64,000 bases of DNA from Terriglobia bacterium (GTDB taxonomy: Bacteria > Acidobacteriota > Vicinamibacteria > Vicinamibacterales > CAVVIG01). Made by a program: the position numbers and the translations under genes. Below, in pieces: positions 37,405 to 46,264 of the stretch; within the stretch, counting starts at the first letter, position 1, and each line of letters begins with the position of its first letter. Below the pieces are notes generated by a model. It worked only from the letters and a program-made list of their open reading frames with translations. It did not search any database and had not been told where the DNA came from. Location: positions 42,380 through 106,379 of the forward strand of contig JAIQFX010000005.1 of NCBI GenBank assembly GCA_020073005.1. The letters run 5' to 3'.

Positions 37405-38328
37405 CTACAGGAGATACGCCATCGCGAAGCCGATCTGGGCGACGAACATCATTCTGTACATGTGCGCCCATGAGACGTGGTTCTCCTCGACCGCGAGATC
37501 CTCGGGGCGCCGCAGCATCAGGTAGCAGACGTAGACGCCGTACAGCGTCATGACAACGCCCAGCGCCTGGAGCCACCAGAAGCTGCCGGTGAGCACCCCC
37601 AGCCAGGCGCCTAAGGGAATCATGAGAAACGGCACGACGAACGACGGCGAGATCATCCACGCGGCCCGGCGGACGCCGAACTGAATCGGCAGCGTCCGGC
37701 AGCCTCCGCGGCGATCGCCCTCCATGTCCGCGAAATCCTTCGTCGTCGTGGCGCCGAGCAGGAACAGGCCGAAGATCGCGCCGATGTACCACGGCTCGAC
37801 GCCGACGATCGTCTTCACCGACGACCAGCCCGCGACCTTCAGCAGCATCCCGCGCGGAATCGCGATCGTCACGTTCGCCCAGATGCCGAGGCGCTTGGTG
37901 CGGAACGGCGGCACTGAATAGATGTACGTGCAGACGACGGCGATCGCGACCAGCCAGAAGCACTCGTGCCGTCCCGTCGACACGCTCAGGGCGGGCCACG
38001 GGACCACGAGCCACGCGAGGACCAGCGCGAGCACGTACGTGACGTGCGTGAACACCCACGCCTGCGCGATCGACAGCCGCCCGCTCGGCAGCGGCCGCTT
38101 CGGCTTGTTCACGCGGTCGATCTCGAGGTCGTAGATTTGATTCAGCGCGTTGTTGCCGGCGTTGAGGAGCGCAGCCATCGCCGATCCAATCAACGGGGCG
38201 ACGAGCAGGGACGCGTCCCACGTCTCGCGCGGCGCGGCGCCGACCGCCGTCAGTGCGCCGGAGATGAAACCGAGCGCCGGCGCGACGAGCGTGAACGGCC
38301 GCGCGAGATCGACGTAGTCGCGCGTCAT
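37405..38328 (-). CDS. UbiA-type prenyltransferase
   Basis: Intramembrane aromatic/polyprenyl transferase, 307 residues and about nine helices. Both Asp-rich motifs are present: Asn63-x3-Asp67-x3-Asp71 (NQIYDLEIDRVNKPKRPLP) and Asp198-x2-Asp201-x3-Asp205 (KDFADMEGDRRGGCRTLP). The motif style is closer to digeranylgeranylglyceryl-phosphate / homogentisate-type UbiA proteins than to MenA; the acceptor cannot be told. Starts in a four-base overlap with the phytol-kinase/DUF92 gene upstream, so the two are translationally coupled and probably act on the same isoprenoid. Confidence 0.9.
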   Translation of the reverse strand: MTRDYVDLARPFTLVAPALGFISGALTAVGAAPRETWDASLLVAPLIGSAMAALLNAGNNALNQIYDLEIDRVNKPKRPLPSGRLSIAQAWVFTHVTYVLALVLAWLVVPWPALSVSTGRHECFWLVAIAVVCTYIYSVPPFRTKRLGIWANVTIAIPRGMLLKVAGWSSVKTIVGVEPWYIGAIFGLFLLGATTTKDFADMEGDRRGGCRTLPIQFGVRRAAWMISPSFVVPFLMIPLGAWLGVLTGSFWWLQALGVVMTLYGVYVCYLMLRRPEDLAVEENHVSWAHMYRMMFVAQIGFAMAYLL

Positions 38329-39653
38329 GCGAGCGCGAGCGCGACGGCCGCGGCGATCGCCGTGTTGATGAAGTTGAGCATGTTGTTGTTCAGGATACCC
38401 GGTCCTTCGAGCGTCGCGCCGAGGACACTCTCGACGAGCGCGCCGATCGTGGCACCGGCGACGACGATGAGAACCGCGGACGCTGGAATGAGGCCGAGGG
38501 TGACGGCGACGCCGGCCAGCGCGAAGGCCGCCGCGAGTCCAGCCGCGGTGCCCTCGACCGACATCGCGCCAGGCGTACCGGGCGTCACGCGACCGAGACT
38601 CGTCACCAGCCACGTCGATCGGCCCCACGCTTTGCCGATTTCGCTCGCGACCGTATCGCTTGCGCCGGCGACGAGTCCGGCGACCAGCGCGAGCAGCGCC
38701 GGCGCGCCGTACGGCGTCGTCACGGCGGCGATGGCCGCGATCGAGGCGACGCCGCAGTTCGCGATCGCGTTGCCCGCGCCGCGGCGCCCGCCGCGTTCTT
38801 CCGCGATGCCGAGCCGCGCTTTTCGCGCGAGCCCGAGCCGCGACGTGATCGACACGGCCAGAAACGTGATGAACAGGAGCAGCCAGGCGCCGCCGCCGGC
38901 GCCGGCGTAGATGATCACGCCGACGAGCGCGCCGCCCACCGCGCCGGATCGCGACACGGTGTTCGCGCGATAGCCGAGGTACGACATTGCGCCGTTGATC
39001 CCGAGCGCCCACGGCAGCGCGGCAGTGACAGCGTCGCGCGCATTCGACATCGACGCCGACGTCATCACGCTCGCGAGCCAGAGGACGAAGCCGGCTGTGG
39101 CCGGCACCGAGATGTTGTCGTCGAGCCGGATCGGGATCGTTTCGACGAGCGCCGCGGCGAGCGCCGCCACGACCGGCGCGACGAGCGTGAACGCCATCGT
39201 CGGCGCGGGCGTGATGGCCGATCGAGTCCACCACGCGAGTCCGACGCCGGCAACCGCGCCGCACACGACGAACGCCGTCGTCCCCGCGATGGTCTTGTCG
39301 GAATTCCACGACAGCGGGCCCCGCGCGTTCCGCCCGACGAGCGTGGCAGCGCCGTCGCCGCACGCCAGGATGCCCCACGCCGCCGCGACGATGTCGAGCC
39401 GCGACGGAAAGATCGCGATGAGCGTCAGCACGGACACGGGATACAGAAGGATGCCGAGCGGGAAGCCGCGGGCGTGATCCGCGGGCCGATACATCGCACG
39501 GCCGCCGATCCGCGGCAGGACCAGAAGATTGAAGAGAAACGCGATCACGGCCAGGGCCGCTGCCTGTTTCCACGTGAGAACACGCAGGAGCAGCGCAAAC
39601 GATCCTGATCCGACGTGCACCCACTGCCGCCGGTCCTCGGCGTGGGTCGTCAC
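38325..39653 (-). CDS. Phytol/dolichol-kinase-like + DUF92 (VTE5-VTE6-like) fusion
   Basis: 442-residue membrane protein with two joined parts. Residues about 10-200 resemble the VTE5/Sec59/CDP-DAG-synthase family (RRQWVHVGSGSFALLLRVLT, GDGAATLVGRNARGP, SWNSDKTIAGTTAFVVCG). Residues about 215-442 are DUF92 (INGAMSYLGYRANTVSRSG, ARLGIAEERGGRRGAGNAIANCGVA, SDTVASEIGKAWG, SVEGTAAGLAAAFALA), the family of plant VTE6 phytyl-phosphate kinase. In plants the two enzymes convert phytol to phytyl-diphosphate in two steps. GTG start overlapping the epimerase stop. Activity on a bacterial isoprenol is inference. Confidence 0.82.
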   Translation of the reverse strand: MTTHAEDRRQWVHVGSGSFALLLRVLTWKQAAALAVIAFLFNLLVLPRIGGRAMYRPADHARGFPLGILLYPVSVLTLIAIFPSRLDIVAAAWGILACGDGAATLVGRNARGPLSWNSDKTIAGTTAFVVCGAVAGVGLAWWTRSAITPAPTMAFTLVAPVVAALAAALVETIPIRLDDNISVPATAGFVLWLASVMTSASMSNARDAVTAALPWALGINGAMSYLGYRANTVSRSGAVGGALVGVIIYAGAGGGAWLLLFITFLAVSITSRLGLARKARLGIAEERGGRRGAGNAIANCGVASIAAIAAVTTPYGAPALLALVAGLVAGASDTVASEIGKAWGRSTWLVTSLGRVTPGTPGAMSVEGTAAGLAAAFALAGVAVTLGLIPASAVLIVVAGATIGALVESVLGATLEGPGILNNNMLNFINTAIAAAVALALA

Positions 39654-40621
39654 GTGCGGGCGCGCCCCGCGGTGGGTGTCGCGGGCGCGCCGACGATCGA
39701 CGCGACCGTCCGGCGCAGGCCCTCGGCGATCGGCGTGATCGTGTACCCGAGATCGCGGATCGCGTCGCTGCTGTCGAGCGACCAGTCGTGGCGGAAGATC
39801 TCCACCGCGCCGCGCGTGATCAGCGGCGTGCCGCCGAAGAGCGTCACGCGCAGTTCTTCGGCGGCGCCCAGCATGTCCGCGATTGGAAACGGAATGCGCG
39901 GCGGTGGCCGTTTGCCCGTGAGCTCCGCGACGATCTCGAAGACGCGGCGCTGCGGTACGTTGTCGCCGCCCAGCGCGTAGCGTCCGCCCGCGCGGCCCCG
40001 TTCGAGCGCCGCGCAATGACCCGCCGCGACATCGTCGACGTACGCGTACGACCAGGGATGCTCGGGCCCGACGAGGCCGGGAAGCTTGCCTTGCAGATGA
40101 TCGGCGATGAGCCGGCCGACGAGGTTGCCTTCGGTGTTCGCGCCCGGGCCGTACACGACGCCGGGGTAGACGCGGACGAGCGGTGAGCCGTTGCGCACGG
40201 CCTCATCGGCGAGACGATCCGCGGCCACTTTCGTTCGCTGGTAGTCGTTCGCTTCGAGCGGCGTCGTTCGGCCCCTCGGAGGAATCGCGACGAACGACGA
40301 GGTGTACAGGATGCGCGTGATGCCGCGTGCGGCGGCGACGGCGAGCGCGTTGCGCAGGCCGCCGACATTGATCTCGTCGAAGTCTTCGCGCCGCCGGCGC
40401 CAGATGCTGACGAGCGCCGCGGAATGGCAGATCGCCTCGCATCCGCCGGCCGCGCGTTCGAAGGCGGCGCGGTCCCGGACGTCGCCGTCGACGGCCGCGC
40501 CTGGCAGGCCGCTGGCGCTCGCGTGCCGCGAAAAGACGACGGGCTCGTGTCCGCGCGCGGCGAGCGCCCGCACGACCGCGCGGCCGAGATAGCCCGTGCC
40601 GCCGGTGACGAGAACTTTCAT
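39650..40621 (-). CDS. NAD-dependent epimerase/dehydratase (HpnA / DFR-like, extended SDR)
   Basis: 323 residues. Rossmann motif VTGGTGYLGRAVVRAL at 4-19, active-site YxxxK in NDYQRTKVAADRLA near 126-139, and VYPGVVYGPGANTEGNLVGRLI. The closest well-known groups are dihydroflavonol-4-reductase-like and hopanoid-associated HpnA proteins; a steroid or isoprenoid-linked substrate is possible given the coupled phytol-kinase/UbiA genes, but not shown. Both downstream genes overlap in series, making a three-gene coupled unit. A heptamer array starts two bases before its ATG and includes whatever ribosome-binding site it uses. Confidence 0.85.
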   Translation of the reverse strand: MKVLVTGGTGYLGRAVVRALAARGHEPVVFSRHASASGLPGAAVDGDVRDRAAFERAAGGCEAICHSAALVSIWRRRREDFDEINVGGLRNALAVAAARGITRILYTSSFVAIPPRGRTTPLEANDYQRTKVAADRLADEAVRNGSPLVRVYPGVVYGPGANTEGNLVGRLIADHLQGKLPGLVGPEHPWSYAYVDDVAAGHCAALERGRAGGRYALGGDNVPQRRVFEIVAELTGKRPPPRIPFPIADMLGAAEELRVTLFGGTPLITRGAVEIFRHDWSLDSSDAIRDLGYTITPIAEGLRRTVASIVGAPATPTAGRART

Positions 40622-40622
40622 A

Positions 40623-40711
40623 AACTTGAAACTGAAAACTGAAAAGCGAAAAGTGAAGAGCCAGTGGAGAGGGCGGTCTTCACTTTTCTGTTTTCACTTT
40701 TCCCTTTTCAG
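40623..40711. repeat. Two facing heptamer arrays (AACTGAA type) forming a hairpin
   Basis: Left array 40623-40657: AACTTGA, AACTGAA, AACTGAA, AAGCGAA, AAGTGAA. Right array 40677-40711, opposite orientation: TCTTCAC, TTTTCTG, TTTTCAC, TTTTCCC, TTTTCAG. The inner ends (AAAAGTGAAGA and TCTTCACTTTT) pair perfectly around an 18-base centre. The right array is inside the upstream epimerase gene: it encodes its last residues (TEKGKVKTEK) and its TGA stop. Confidence 0.9.
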
Positions 40712-41666
40712 TTTCTTCCCTCCAGTACTCGAGCAGATCGTCGAGGGTCCGCTCGAGGGAAATCTCGGGTCTCCATCCCAGCTCGTCGCGCAGCCGCCCG
40801 GGATCGCCGACGAGGAGCGGCGTGTCGTTCGGCCGCAGGCGCGCCGGGTCCACTCGCACGGTCACCGGCACGCGCGCGCGCGCGACGAGCAGGTCGAGCA
40901 GATGCCGGATCGTGATCGCGCGGCCGGAGCACACATTGTACGGACGGCCCGGTTGCCCGCGCTCGAGGATCAGGCGGTAGGCGCGCACCGTGTCTCGCAC
41001 GTCGGTCAGATCGCGTCGCGCCTCGAGGTTCCCGACGGAGATTTCCGGTTGCCAGCGCCCTTTCTCGATGTCGGCGATCCGGCGCGCGAACCCTGACGCG
41101 GCGAAGTCCGGATCCTGGCGGGGACCCATATGGTTGAACGCGCGCGCAATCATCACGGACACGGGACCGTGGGCGCGCATGCCGAGCATCTCCTGCGCGA
41201 GCTTGCTGACGCCGTACGGGCTCGACGGCCGCAGCGGATGCCGCTCGGTCTGCGGTTCGTCGGCTGGCGCGTACACCATCGCGGAGCTCGGAATGAGCAC
41301 ACGCGCGTCCACGCCCGCGCGCTCCAATCCGTCCAGCAGATGGTGGGTCCCGCGAACGTTGATCGCGAACGTCGCTTCGGTGGAATCCCACGCGCGTCCG
41401 ACGTGCGCCGCGCCCGCGCAGTGATACACGGCGCGCGGTCGCAGGCGCGCGACCGCGTCTTCGACAGCGCGCCGATCGAGCAGGTCCACGGCGTCCCATC
41501 GCACGCCGGGCGACGACGTCGTCCATCGGGGCGGCGCGCCTTCCGGGCGATGCCACGCGACGATCTCGTCGCGGTTCGCCGCGCGCGTGGCGTCGCGCGA
41601 CAGCAGTTCCAGCAAATGCCCGCCCGCGAAGCCCGCGGCGCCGGTGACGAGGATCGCGCCCGGCAT
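40680..41666 (-). CDS. NAD-dependent sugar-nucleotide epimerase/reductase (RMD/GMD-like)
   Basis: 328 residues, extended SDR. LVTGAAGFAGGHLLELL near 6-22, YHCAGAAHVGRAWDS, IPSSAMVYAPADE, SPYGVSKLAQEML (YxxxK) and RAFNHMGPRQDPDFAASGFARRIADIE. The pattern is that of GDP-4-dehydro-6-deoxymannose reductase/dehydratase proteins that make 6-deoxyhexoses for LPS or other glycans; location after lptD fits envelope synthesis. Start at ATG four bases after the lptD stop. The C-terminal ten residues (TEKGKVKTEK) are encoded by a repeat array rather than by conserved sequence. Confidence 0.87.
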   Translation of the reverse strand: MPGAILVTGAAGFAGGHLLELLSRDATRAANRDEIVAWHRPEGAPPRWTTSSPGVRWDAVDLLDRRAVEDAVARLRPRAVYHCAGAAHVGRAWDSTEATFAINVRGTHHLLDGLERAGVDARVLIPSSAMVYAPADEPQTERHPLRPSSPYGVSKLAQEMLGMRAHGPVSVMIARAFNHMGPRQDPDFAASGFARRIADIEKGRWQPEISVGNLEARRDLTDVRDTVRAYRLILERGQPGRPYNVCSGRAITIRHLLDLLVARARVPVTVRVDPARLRPNDTPLLVGDPGRLRDELGWRPEISLERTLDDLLEYWREETEKGKVKTEK

Positions 41667-41670
41667 CAAC

Positions 41671-44049
41671 TCAGCGGGGGACGCCGCCGAGGGCGCCGTT
41701 CATCGGGGAGAAGTTGCCCAGGCCCGCGAGCGTGAACGACAGGAAGAAGCGGTGATCCGCGGGAATCGGCGCGAGCGACGCCGAGCCGTAGTTGTACGCC
41801 TGGTACTCCATCGCCAGTCCGCAGCACTGCGCGTTGTAGAAGCCGGACACGCGCTGCTGGACCATCGTGCCGTTGAGCACGTCGTAGGTAAACGAGTAGA
41901 TCGTTCCGTACTTGTTGTCTTTCGTGTGCGCGTTCGCCGACGCGTTGAGCGACTGATCGAGGTGCGCGGGATCGTTGAAGTCGGGCAGCTCGGCGATGAA
42001 CGCCCGCTTGCTCCATCCGACCTGCGTCTGCAGGTACGTGCCGAAGTTGTAGCCGCCGCTGGCCGAGATCGTCCGCAGCGAGTGATACCGGCTGTCGAAC
42101 TCCGCGCGCATCGTGGCGTTCACGTCGTTGGTCGGCATGACCCGCACGCTCAGCGCGATCGGCAGGAAATGCTCGGGCGGCTGGTGCCCGTAGCTCGTCG
42201 TCTGGTACTGCTGGTCGTATTGCGCGGCGTTCTGATTGGTCAGGTACGTCTGCGTCAGCTCGACGTCGACGATCTCGCGCGCCTGCGCCGGAGCCCCAGG
42301 CGTCAGGTGGCGCTTCGCATAGAAGCGGTTGTTGACGCCGTACGTGAAGCTCGTGCCGCCGACGAACGAATCCGTGCCGTCGAAGACCGGGATGCGATCG
42401 TAGTTGTCGACGTTCGACGTCTTCGTGATCGTGAGCACCGGTTCAACCGAGTGCTTGAACTTCTCGGCGTACTCGTTGTCCGGCGTGTCCCAGATCCGGT
42501 TGAAGACGGGCCCGACGATCTGACTCTGCAGCGAGAAGAAACGGCGGTTGAGGCGGTCATCCGCGACGCTGCCGGTCACCGGATCGAGACTCCGCGTGTA
42601 GTACGTGTCGCGCCAGCCGAGCGTCGTGTTGACGGTGAACCATTGCCATTGCTTGAACGGATACCGGATCTGCGGCGAGAGATCGAGTCGCGTGAGGCTG
42701 GAATTCGCGTCGACGCCGCTGAAGTTGCTGTCCTTCAGCAGGTGCGCGAACTCGGTGCCGACCGAGAAGTAGACGGGCGAATCGAACAATGGCCGCTCGT
42801 TGCGCGAGAACGCCACCTTGGGCCAGCCGCCGGACAGCGACGAGTCGGTCGCGTTGTAGAAGTACTCGGTGTGCTCCAGCGTGCCGTTCAGCGTGTACGT
42901 GCCCCACGCGCCGACGATGTTGCCGCCGATGCTCCGCTGGTTGCTGGCCGCGTCGAAGATGCTCGTGTTGAACGTCTGCGACGTCGTGATGCTGGAGAAG
43001 TAGTTCACGTTGCCGCGGACGCGGACGTTGCCCGGCAGCGTCTCGCTCGTCGTGCCGCGGACCTGAAAGTAGCGGCCCGGATCCGAGATCGTCGTCGTCC
43101 CGTCCGGCTGCACGTATGTCGCCTCGTGCTGATTCAGCATGTACGCGTTGAGAAATCCGTTTCCCGTCGCACCGTAGTTGTACCGGTATTCGCCGCCGAC
43201 CCCCTGACCGACCTTCGAAAACCAATCATGCATGATCGTCGCGTCCTGGCTGCGGTCGATCGCCCAGAAGAACGCGTCGTGGATGGACTGGCCGCGTAGC
43301 GACGTCACGCCGTACGCCGGAATCAGGAACCCCGTCGCGCGATCCTCTTTCTTCGTCGGATACGCCATGATCGGCAGGTAGAGCATCGGCACGCCCTTCA
43401 CGGTGAGCACCGCCTGCTTCAGGACCGTGTAGTCGCCGACCTTCAGGACCACCGTGCCGGCATGCAGATCCCAGCGCGGCGTCGGCTGCGTGCACGTGCT
43501 GAAGCCGCCGTTGGTGATCTTGTATTCCTTGCGTCCCACTTTTTCGATCTTCTCGCCGAAGAAAATGACCGAGGTTTCCTGTCCCGGCACGGCCGGCGGC
43601 GCGATGGCGCCGGGACGCGGCGCCTGCGGGCGCGACGGCGGCTTCACCGTCATGATCCCCGTCGCGTTGTAGAACGTGCCCAGCGACTCCTTGGTGTTGA
43701 ACTCGGCCCGCTCCGCCGAAATCCGGTTGCTGCCCTGCGCGAACGTGACGTTGCCCGTCGCGAACGCCATGTCGTCGTCGCTCGTGTACTTCACATCGTC
43801 GGCGTAGATCTTGGTGTCCTTGTCGATCGGAAACTCGACGTGGCCGATGAAGTGCCAGTCCTTCTGCTGATTCGTCGCGATGCGCGAGTCGGCGATCGTA
43901 TCGCTGCCGATGTCGGGCTGTGCCGGCGCCTGTGAAGGCGGTCGCGCCGGGGGCTGTGGCGGAGGCGGCTGTCCCAACTGCGCTCGCGCGGACGCCGCGA
44001 GCATCAAGACAGCGACGAGACAGGGCGCGATGCGCAGCGATCTCAGCAT
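41671..44049 (-). CDS. lptD: LPS-assembly protein LptD (OstA)
   Basis: Outer-membrane barrel that inserts LPS into the outer leaflet. 792 residues. Signal peptide APCLVAVLMLAASARAQ (about 6-22), a Pro-rich linker, the periplasmic OstA/LptA-like domain about 45-170 (TKIYADDVKYTSDDDMAFATGN, NRISAERAEFNTKESLGTF) and a large barrel rich in alternating aromatic strands. Only two lone and one adjacent Cys pair near the end (NAQCCGLAME) and one at STCTQP, so disulfide arrangement may differ from E. coli. Start at the ATG giving MLRSLRIAPCL. Follows folC and precedes the RMD-like gene. Confidence 0.93.
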   Translation of the reverse strand: MLRSLRIAPCLVAVLMLAASARAQLGQPPPPQPPARPPSQAPAQPDIGSDTIADSRIATNQQKDWHFIGHVEFPIDKDTKIYADDVKYTSDDDMAFATGNVTFAQGSNRISAERAEFNTKESLGTFYNATGIMTVKPPSRPQAPRPGAIAPPAVPGQETSVIFFGEKIEKVGRKEYKITNGGFSTCTQPTPRWDLHAGTVVLKVGDYTVLKQAVLTVKGVPMLYLPIMAYPTKKEDRATGFLIPAYGVTSLRGQSIHDAFFWAIDRSQDATIMHDWFSKVGQGVGGEYRYNYGATGNGFLNAYMLNQHEATYVQPDGTTTISDPGRYFQVRGTTSETLPGNVRVRGNVNYFSSITTSQTFNTSIFDAASNQRSIGGNIVGAWGTYTLNGTLEHTEYFYNATDSSLSGGWPKVAFSRNERPLFDSPVYFSVGTEFAHLLKDSNFSGVDANSSLTRLDLSPQIRYPFKQWQWFTVNTTLGWRDTYYTRSLDPVTGSVADDRLNRRFFSLQSQIVGPVFNRIWDTPDNEYAEKFKHSVEPVLTITKTSNVDNYDRIPVFDGTDSFVGGTSFTYGVNNRFYAKRHLTPGAPAQAREIVDVELTQTYLTNQNAAQYDQQYQTTSYGHQPPEHFLPIALSVRVMPTNDVNATMRAEFDSRYHSLRTISASGGYNFGTYLQTQVGWSKRAFIAELPDFNDPAHLDQSLNASANAHTKDNKYGTIYSFTYDVLNGTMVQQRVSGFYNAQCCGLAMEYQAYNYGSASLAPIPADHRFFLSFTLAGLGNFSPMNGALGGVPR

Positions 44050-44072
44050 TTCCTGAGCGTCGTCGAAGCGTA

Positions 44073-45296
44073 TCACGACGCGCCGACCTGTCTCATGACG
44101 TCGCCGAGCAGGAAGATCGATCCGGCGACGACGATCGATGGCGATTCGCGCCACGCGGCGGCGAGCGCGTCCGCGGGCGACGGCTCGATGGTCACCGCGA
44201 GCGACGGCGCCACGTCGCGTGCCTGTTCGGCGATCGCCGCGGGATCAGCCGACCGCGGATTCGACGCGCGCGTCGCGACCAGACTGCCGATCGCCGGCGC
44301 CAGCGCCGCGAGGATGCCGGTGATGTTCTTGTCGCGCATGGCGGCGAAGACGAGCGGCAGCGACGTCGTCTGACGCTCACGCAGGTACGACGCCAGCGAT
44401 GCGGCGCCGGCCGGGTTGTGCGCGGCGTCCAGCAACAACTCGCGGCCGTCGGGCAGGCGCCGCAGATCCAGCCGGCCGGGCCAGCCCGGCTCCGCGAGCC
44501 CGCGCGCGATCGCGCTCTTTGGGATCGAGAGCCCTCGCGCGTCCAACACTTCAAGGATCCGCACCGCGACGGCGGCGTTCGCCACCTGATGCCGTCCGCG
44601 CAGGCCGATCGTGAACGGCGCGGCGTCTGCCGCTGATGCGCGGATCACTTCGGCGCCGCGTTCTCGCGCGACGCGTTCGATCACGACAGCGGCGTCCGGC
44701 GCGAGGTCGCCGATCACGACGGGCACGCCCGGTTTGATGATGCCGGCCTTCTCGAAGGCGATCTCGGCCAGCGTGGACCCGAGATACTGCTCGTGATCGA
44801 GCGCGATGGACGTGATGGCCGTCGCCATGGGCGACACGACGTTGGTGGAATCCAGGCGGCCGCCGAGTCCTACTTCGAGCACTGCAGTGTCGACGCCGGC
44901 GCGGCGGAAAAGTTCGAACGCGACCGCCGTCGTCACTTCGAAGAACGTCGGCTGCACGGCCAGCGAACCGTCCGCGCGCGACGCGTCGACCGCGTCGCGC
45001 ACGTCGGCGACGGCGGCAACCAGCGATTCGCGCGCGACCGGCCGTCCGTCGATGACGAAGCGTTCCGACAGATCGACGAGGTGCGGCGACGTGTAGCGCG
45101 CCGATCGATGGCCCGCGGCGCGGATTGCGGCGTCGACCATCGCTGTGACGGAGCCCTTCCCGTTGGTGCCCGCGATGTGGATCGATCGGAACGCGCGTTC
45201 GGGATGGCCGAGCCGCGCGACGAGCGTCGAGATGTTGTCGAGGCCGAACTTGATCCCGAACTGTTCGAGGCTGAAGAGGTAGGAAAGAGGGTCCAC
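44073..45296 (-). CDS. folC: Folylpolyglutamate / dihydrofolate synthase (FolC)
   Basis: Mur-ligase-fold enzyme adding glutamate to folates. 407 residues. ATP loop IHIAGTNGKGSVTAM at 40-54, TSPHLVDLSERFVIDG, LEVGLGGRLDSTNVV, ITSIALDHEQYLG and LLDAAHNPAGAASLASYL. GTG start giving MDPLSYLFSLEQFGIKFGL. The classical accD-folC order is kept: accD ends 43 bases upstream, and that spacer is a heptamer array. Confidence 0.95.
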   Translation of the reverse strand: MDPLSYLFSLEQFGIKFGLDNISTLVARLGHPERAFRSIHIAGTNGKGSVTAMVDAAIRAAGHRSARYTSPHLVDLSERFVIDGRPVARESLVAAVADVRDAVDASRADGSLAVQPTFFEVTTAVAFELFRRAGVDTAVLEVGLGGRLDSTNVVSPMATAITSIALDHEQYLGSTLAEIAFEKAGIIKPGVPVVIGDLAPDAAVVIERVARERGAEVIRASAADAAPFTIGLRGRHQVANAAVAVRILEVLDARGLSIPKSAIARGLAEPGWPGRLDLRRLPDGRELLLDAAHNPAGAASLASYLRERQTTSLPLVFAAMRDKNITGILAALAPAIGSLVATRASNPRSADPAAIAEQARDVAPSLAVTIEPSPADALAAAWRESPSIVVAGSIFLLGDVMRQVGAS

Positions 45297-45304
45297 TGGA
45301 GTCA

Positions 45305-45346
45305 GAAGTGCGAAGTTGGAAGGCGGAAGGAACAGAAGCTAAGGGC
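45305..45346. repeat. Heptamer array between folC and accD
   Basis: Six 7-base units on the plus strand: GAAGTGC, GAAGTTG, GAAGGCG, GAAGGAA, CAGAAGC, TAAGGGC. The last two fit less well; the final unit is like the AGGGCTA arrays. The array spans the accD stop codon (minus strand) and reaches nine bases before the folC start, so it carries folC's ribosome-binding region. Confidence 0.75.
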
Positions 45347-46220
45347 TCGCCGCTTCACTCTGCGGCGCGCGCGGGGCAGCGCCCATGAAGCGGAGCGCGC
45401 TCGCGATCGCCGCCTTCAGCTCGCGCCGATCGACGACGAGATCCAGCATGCCCTTGTCGAGCAGGAACTCGCTGCGCTGGAAGCCCTCGGGCAGTTTCTG
45501 CTTGATCGTCTGTTCGATGACGCGCGGGCCCGCGAAGCCGATGAGCGCCTTCGGCTCGGCGATGTTGAGATCGCCCAGCATGGCGAAGCTCGCGGTGACG
45601 CCGCCGGTCGTCGGGTCGGTGAGCACCGCGATGTACGGCAGGCGCTCGCGATCGAGGCGCGCGAGCGCGCCGCAGATCTTGGCCATCTGCATCAGCGAGA
45701 GCGCGCCTTCCATCATGCGCGCGCCACCCGAGCAGCAGACGATGACGACCGGCATGCGCGCGGCAATCGCGCGCTCGATGGCGCGCGCGATCTTCTCGCC
45801 GACCACGACGCCCATGCTGCCGCCGATGAATTCGTACTCCATCGACGCGACCATCGTCTCGATGCCGTCGATGGCGCCGGAGGCCGTGATGACGGCGTCC
45901 TTCAGGCCGGTGCCTTCGAGGCCGGCCTTCAATCGCGATCGGTACGGCTTGGTATCGGTGAACGCCAGCGGATCGGTGGACACGAGATCCTTGTCGTACT
46001 CGGTCCACGCGCCGTCGAACAGCGAGCGCAGCCGTTCGGCCGCGCCGAGCCGGAAGTGATGACCGCACTTCGGGCAGACGTTGAGCGTCGTCACGAGATC
46101 CTTGTTGTAGATGGCCTGCGCGCAGCCGGGACACTTGACCCACAGACCTTCCGGCACGCGGCTCGGCTTCTCTTTCACCGGAGCGGCCATCGGCTTGCGG
46201 GTCTTCTTGAACCACGCCAT
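45339..46220 (-). CDS. accD: Acetyl-CoA carboxylase carboxyltransferase subunit beta
   Basis: Forms malonyl-CoA with AccA, AccB and AccC. 293 residues. N-terminal zinc ribbon Cys30, Cys33, Cys49, Cys52 (KCPGCAQAIYNK, NVCPKCGHHFRLG), then the carboxyltransferase fold with GGSMGVVVGEKIARAIERA, VIVCCSGGARMMEG, LTDPTTGGVTASFAMLGD, EPKALIGFAGPRVIEQT. Typical start MAWFKKTRKP. The stop codon lies in a heptamer array; another array fills the gap to the upstream kinase gene. Confidence 0.97.
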   Translation of the reverse strand: MAWFKKTRKPMAAPVKEKPSRVPEGLWVKCPGCAQAIYNKDLVTTLNVCPKCGHHFRLGAAERLRSLFDGAWTEYDKDLVSTDPLAFTDTKPYRSRLKAGLEGTGLKDAVITASGAIDGIETMVASMEYEFIGGSMGVVVGEKIARAIERAIAARMPVVIVCCSGGARMMEGALSLMQMAKICGALARLDRERLPYIAVLTDPTTGGVTASFAMLGDLNIAEPKALIGFAGPRVIEQTIKQKLPEGFQRSEFLLDKGMLDLVVDRRELKAAIASALRFMGAAPRAPQSEAASP

Positions 46221-46236
46221 GTAGGTTGAGCTTATC

Positions 46237-46264
46237 AGGGCTAAGCGCTAAGGGCTAAGGGCTA
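46237..46264. repeat. Heptamer array (AGGGCTA type) between accD and the kinase gene
   Basis: Four 7-base units: AGGGCTA, AGCGCTA, AGGGCTA, AGGGCTA, the most regular array in the window. It occupies most of the spacer between the kinase stop and the accD start (both minus strand) and touches the kinase stop codon (TAG at 46264-46262). Confidence 0.88.

Noticed and set aside
40623..40711. Heptamer arrays as CRISPR repeats
   Set aside because: Units are contiguous without spacers and far too short; no cas genes nearby.
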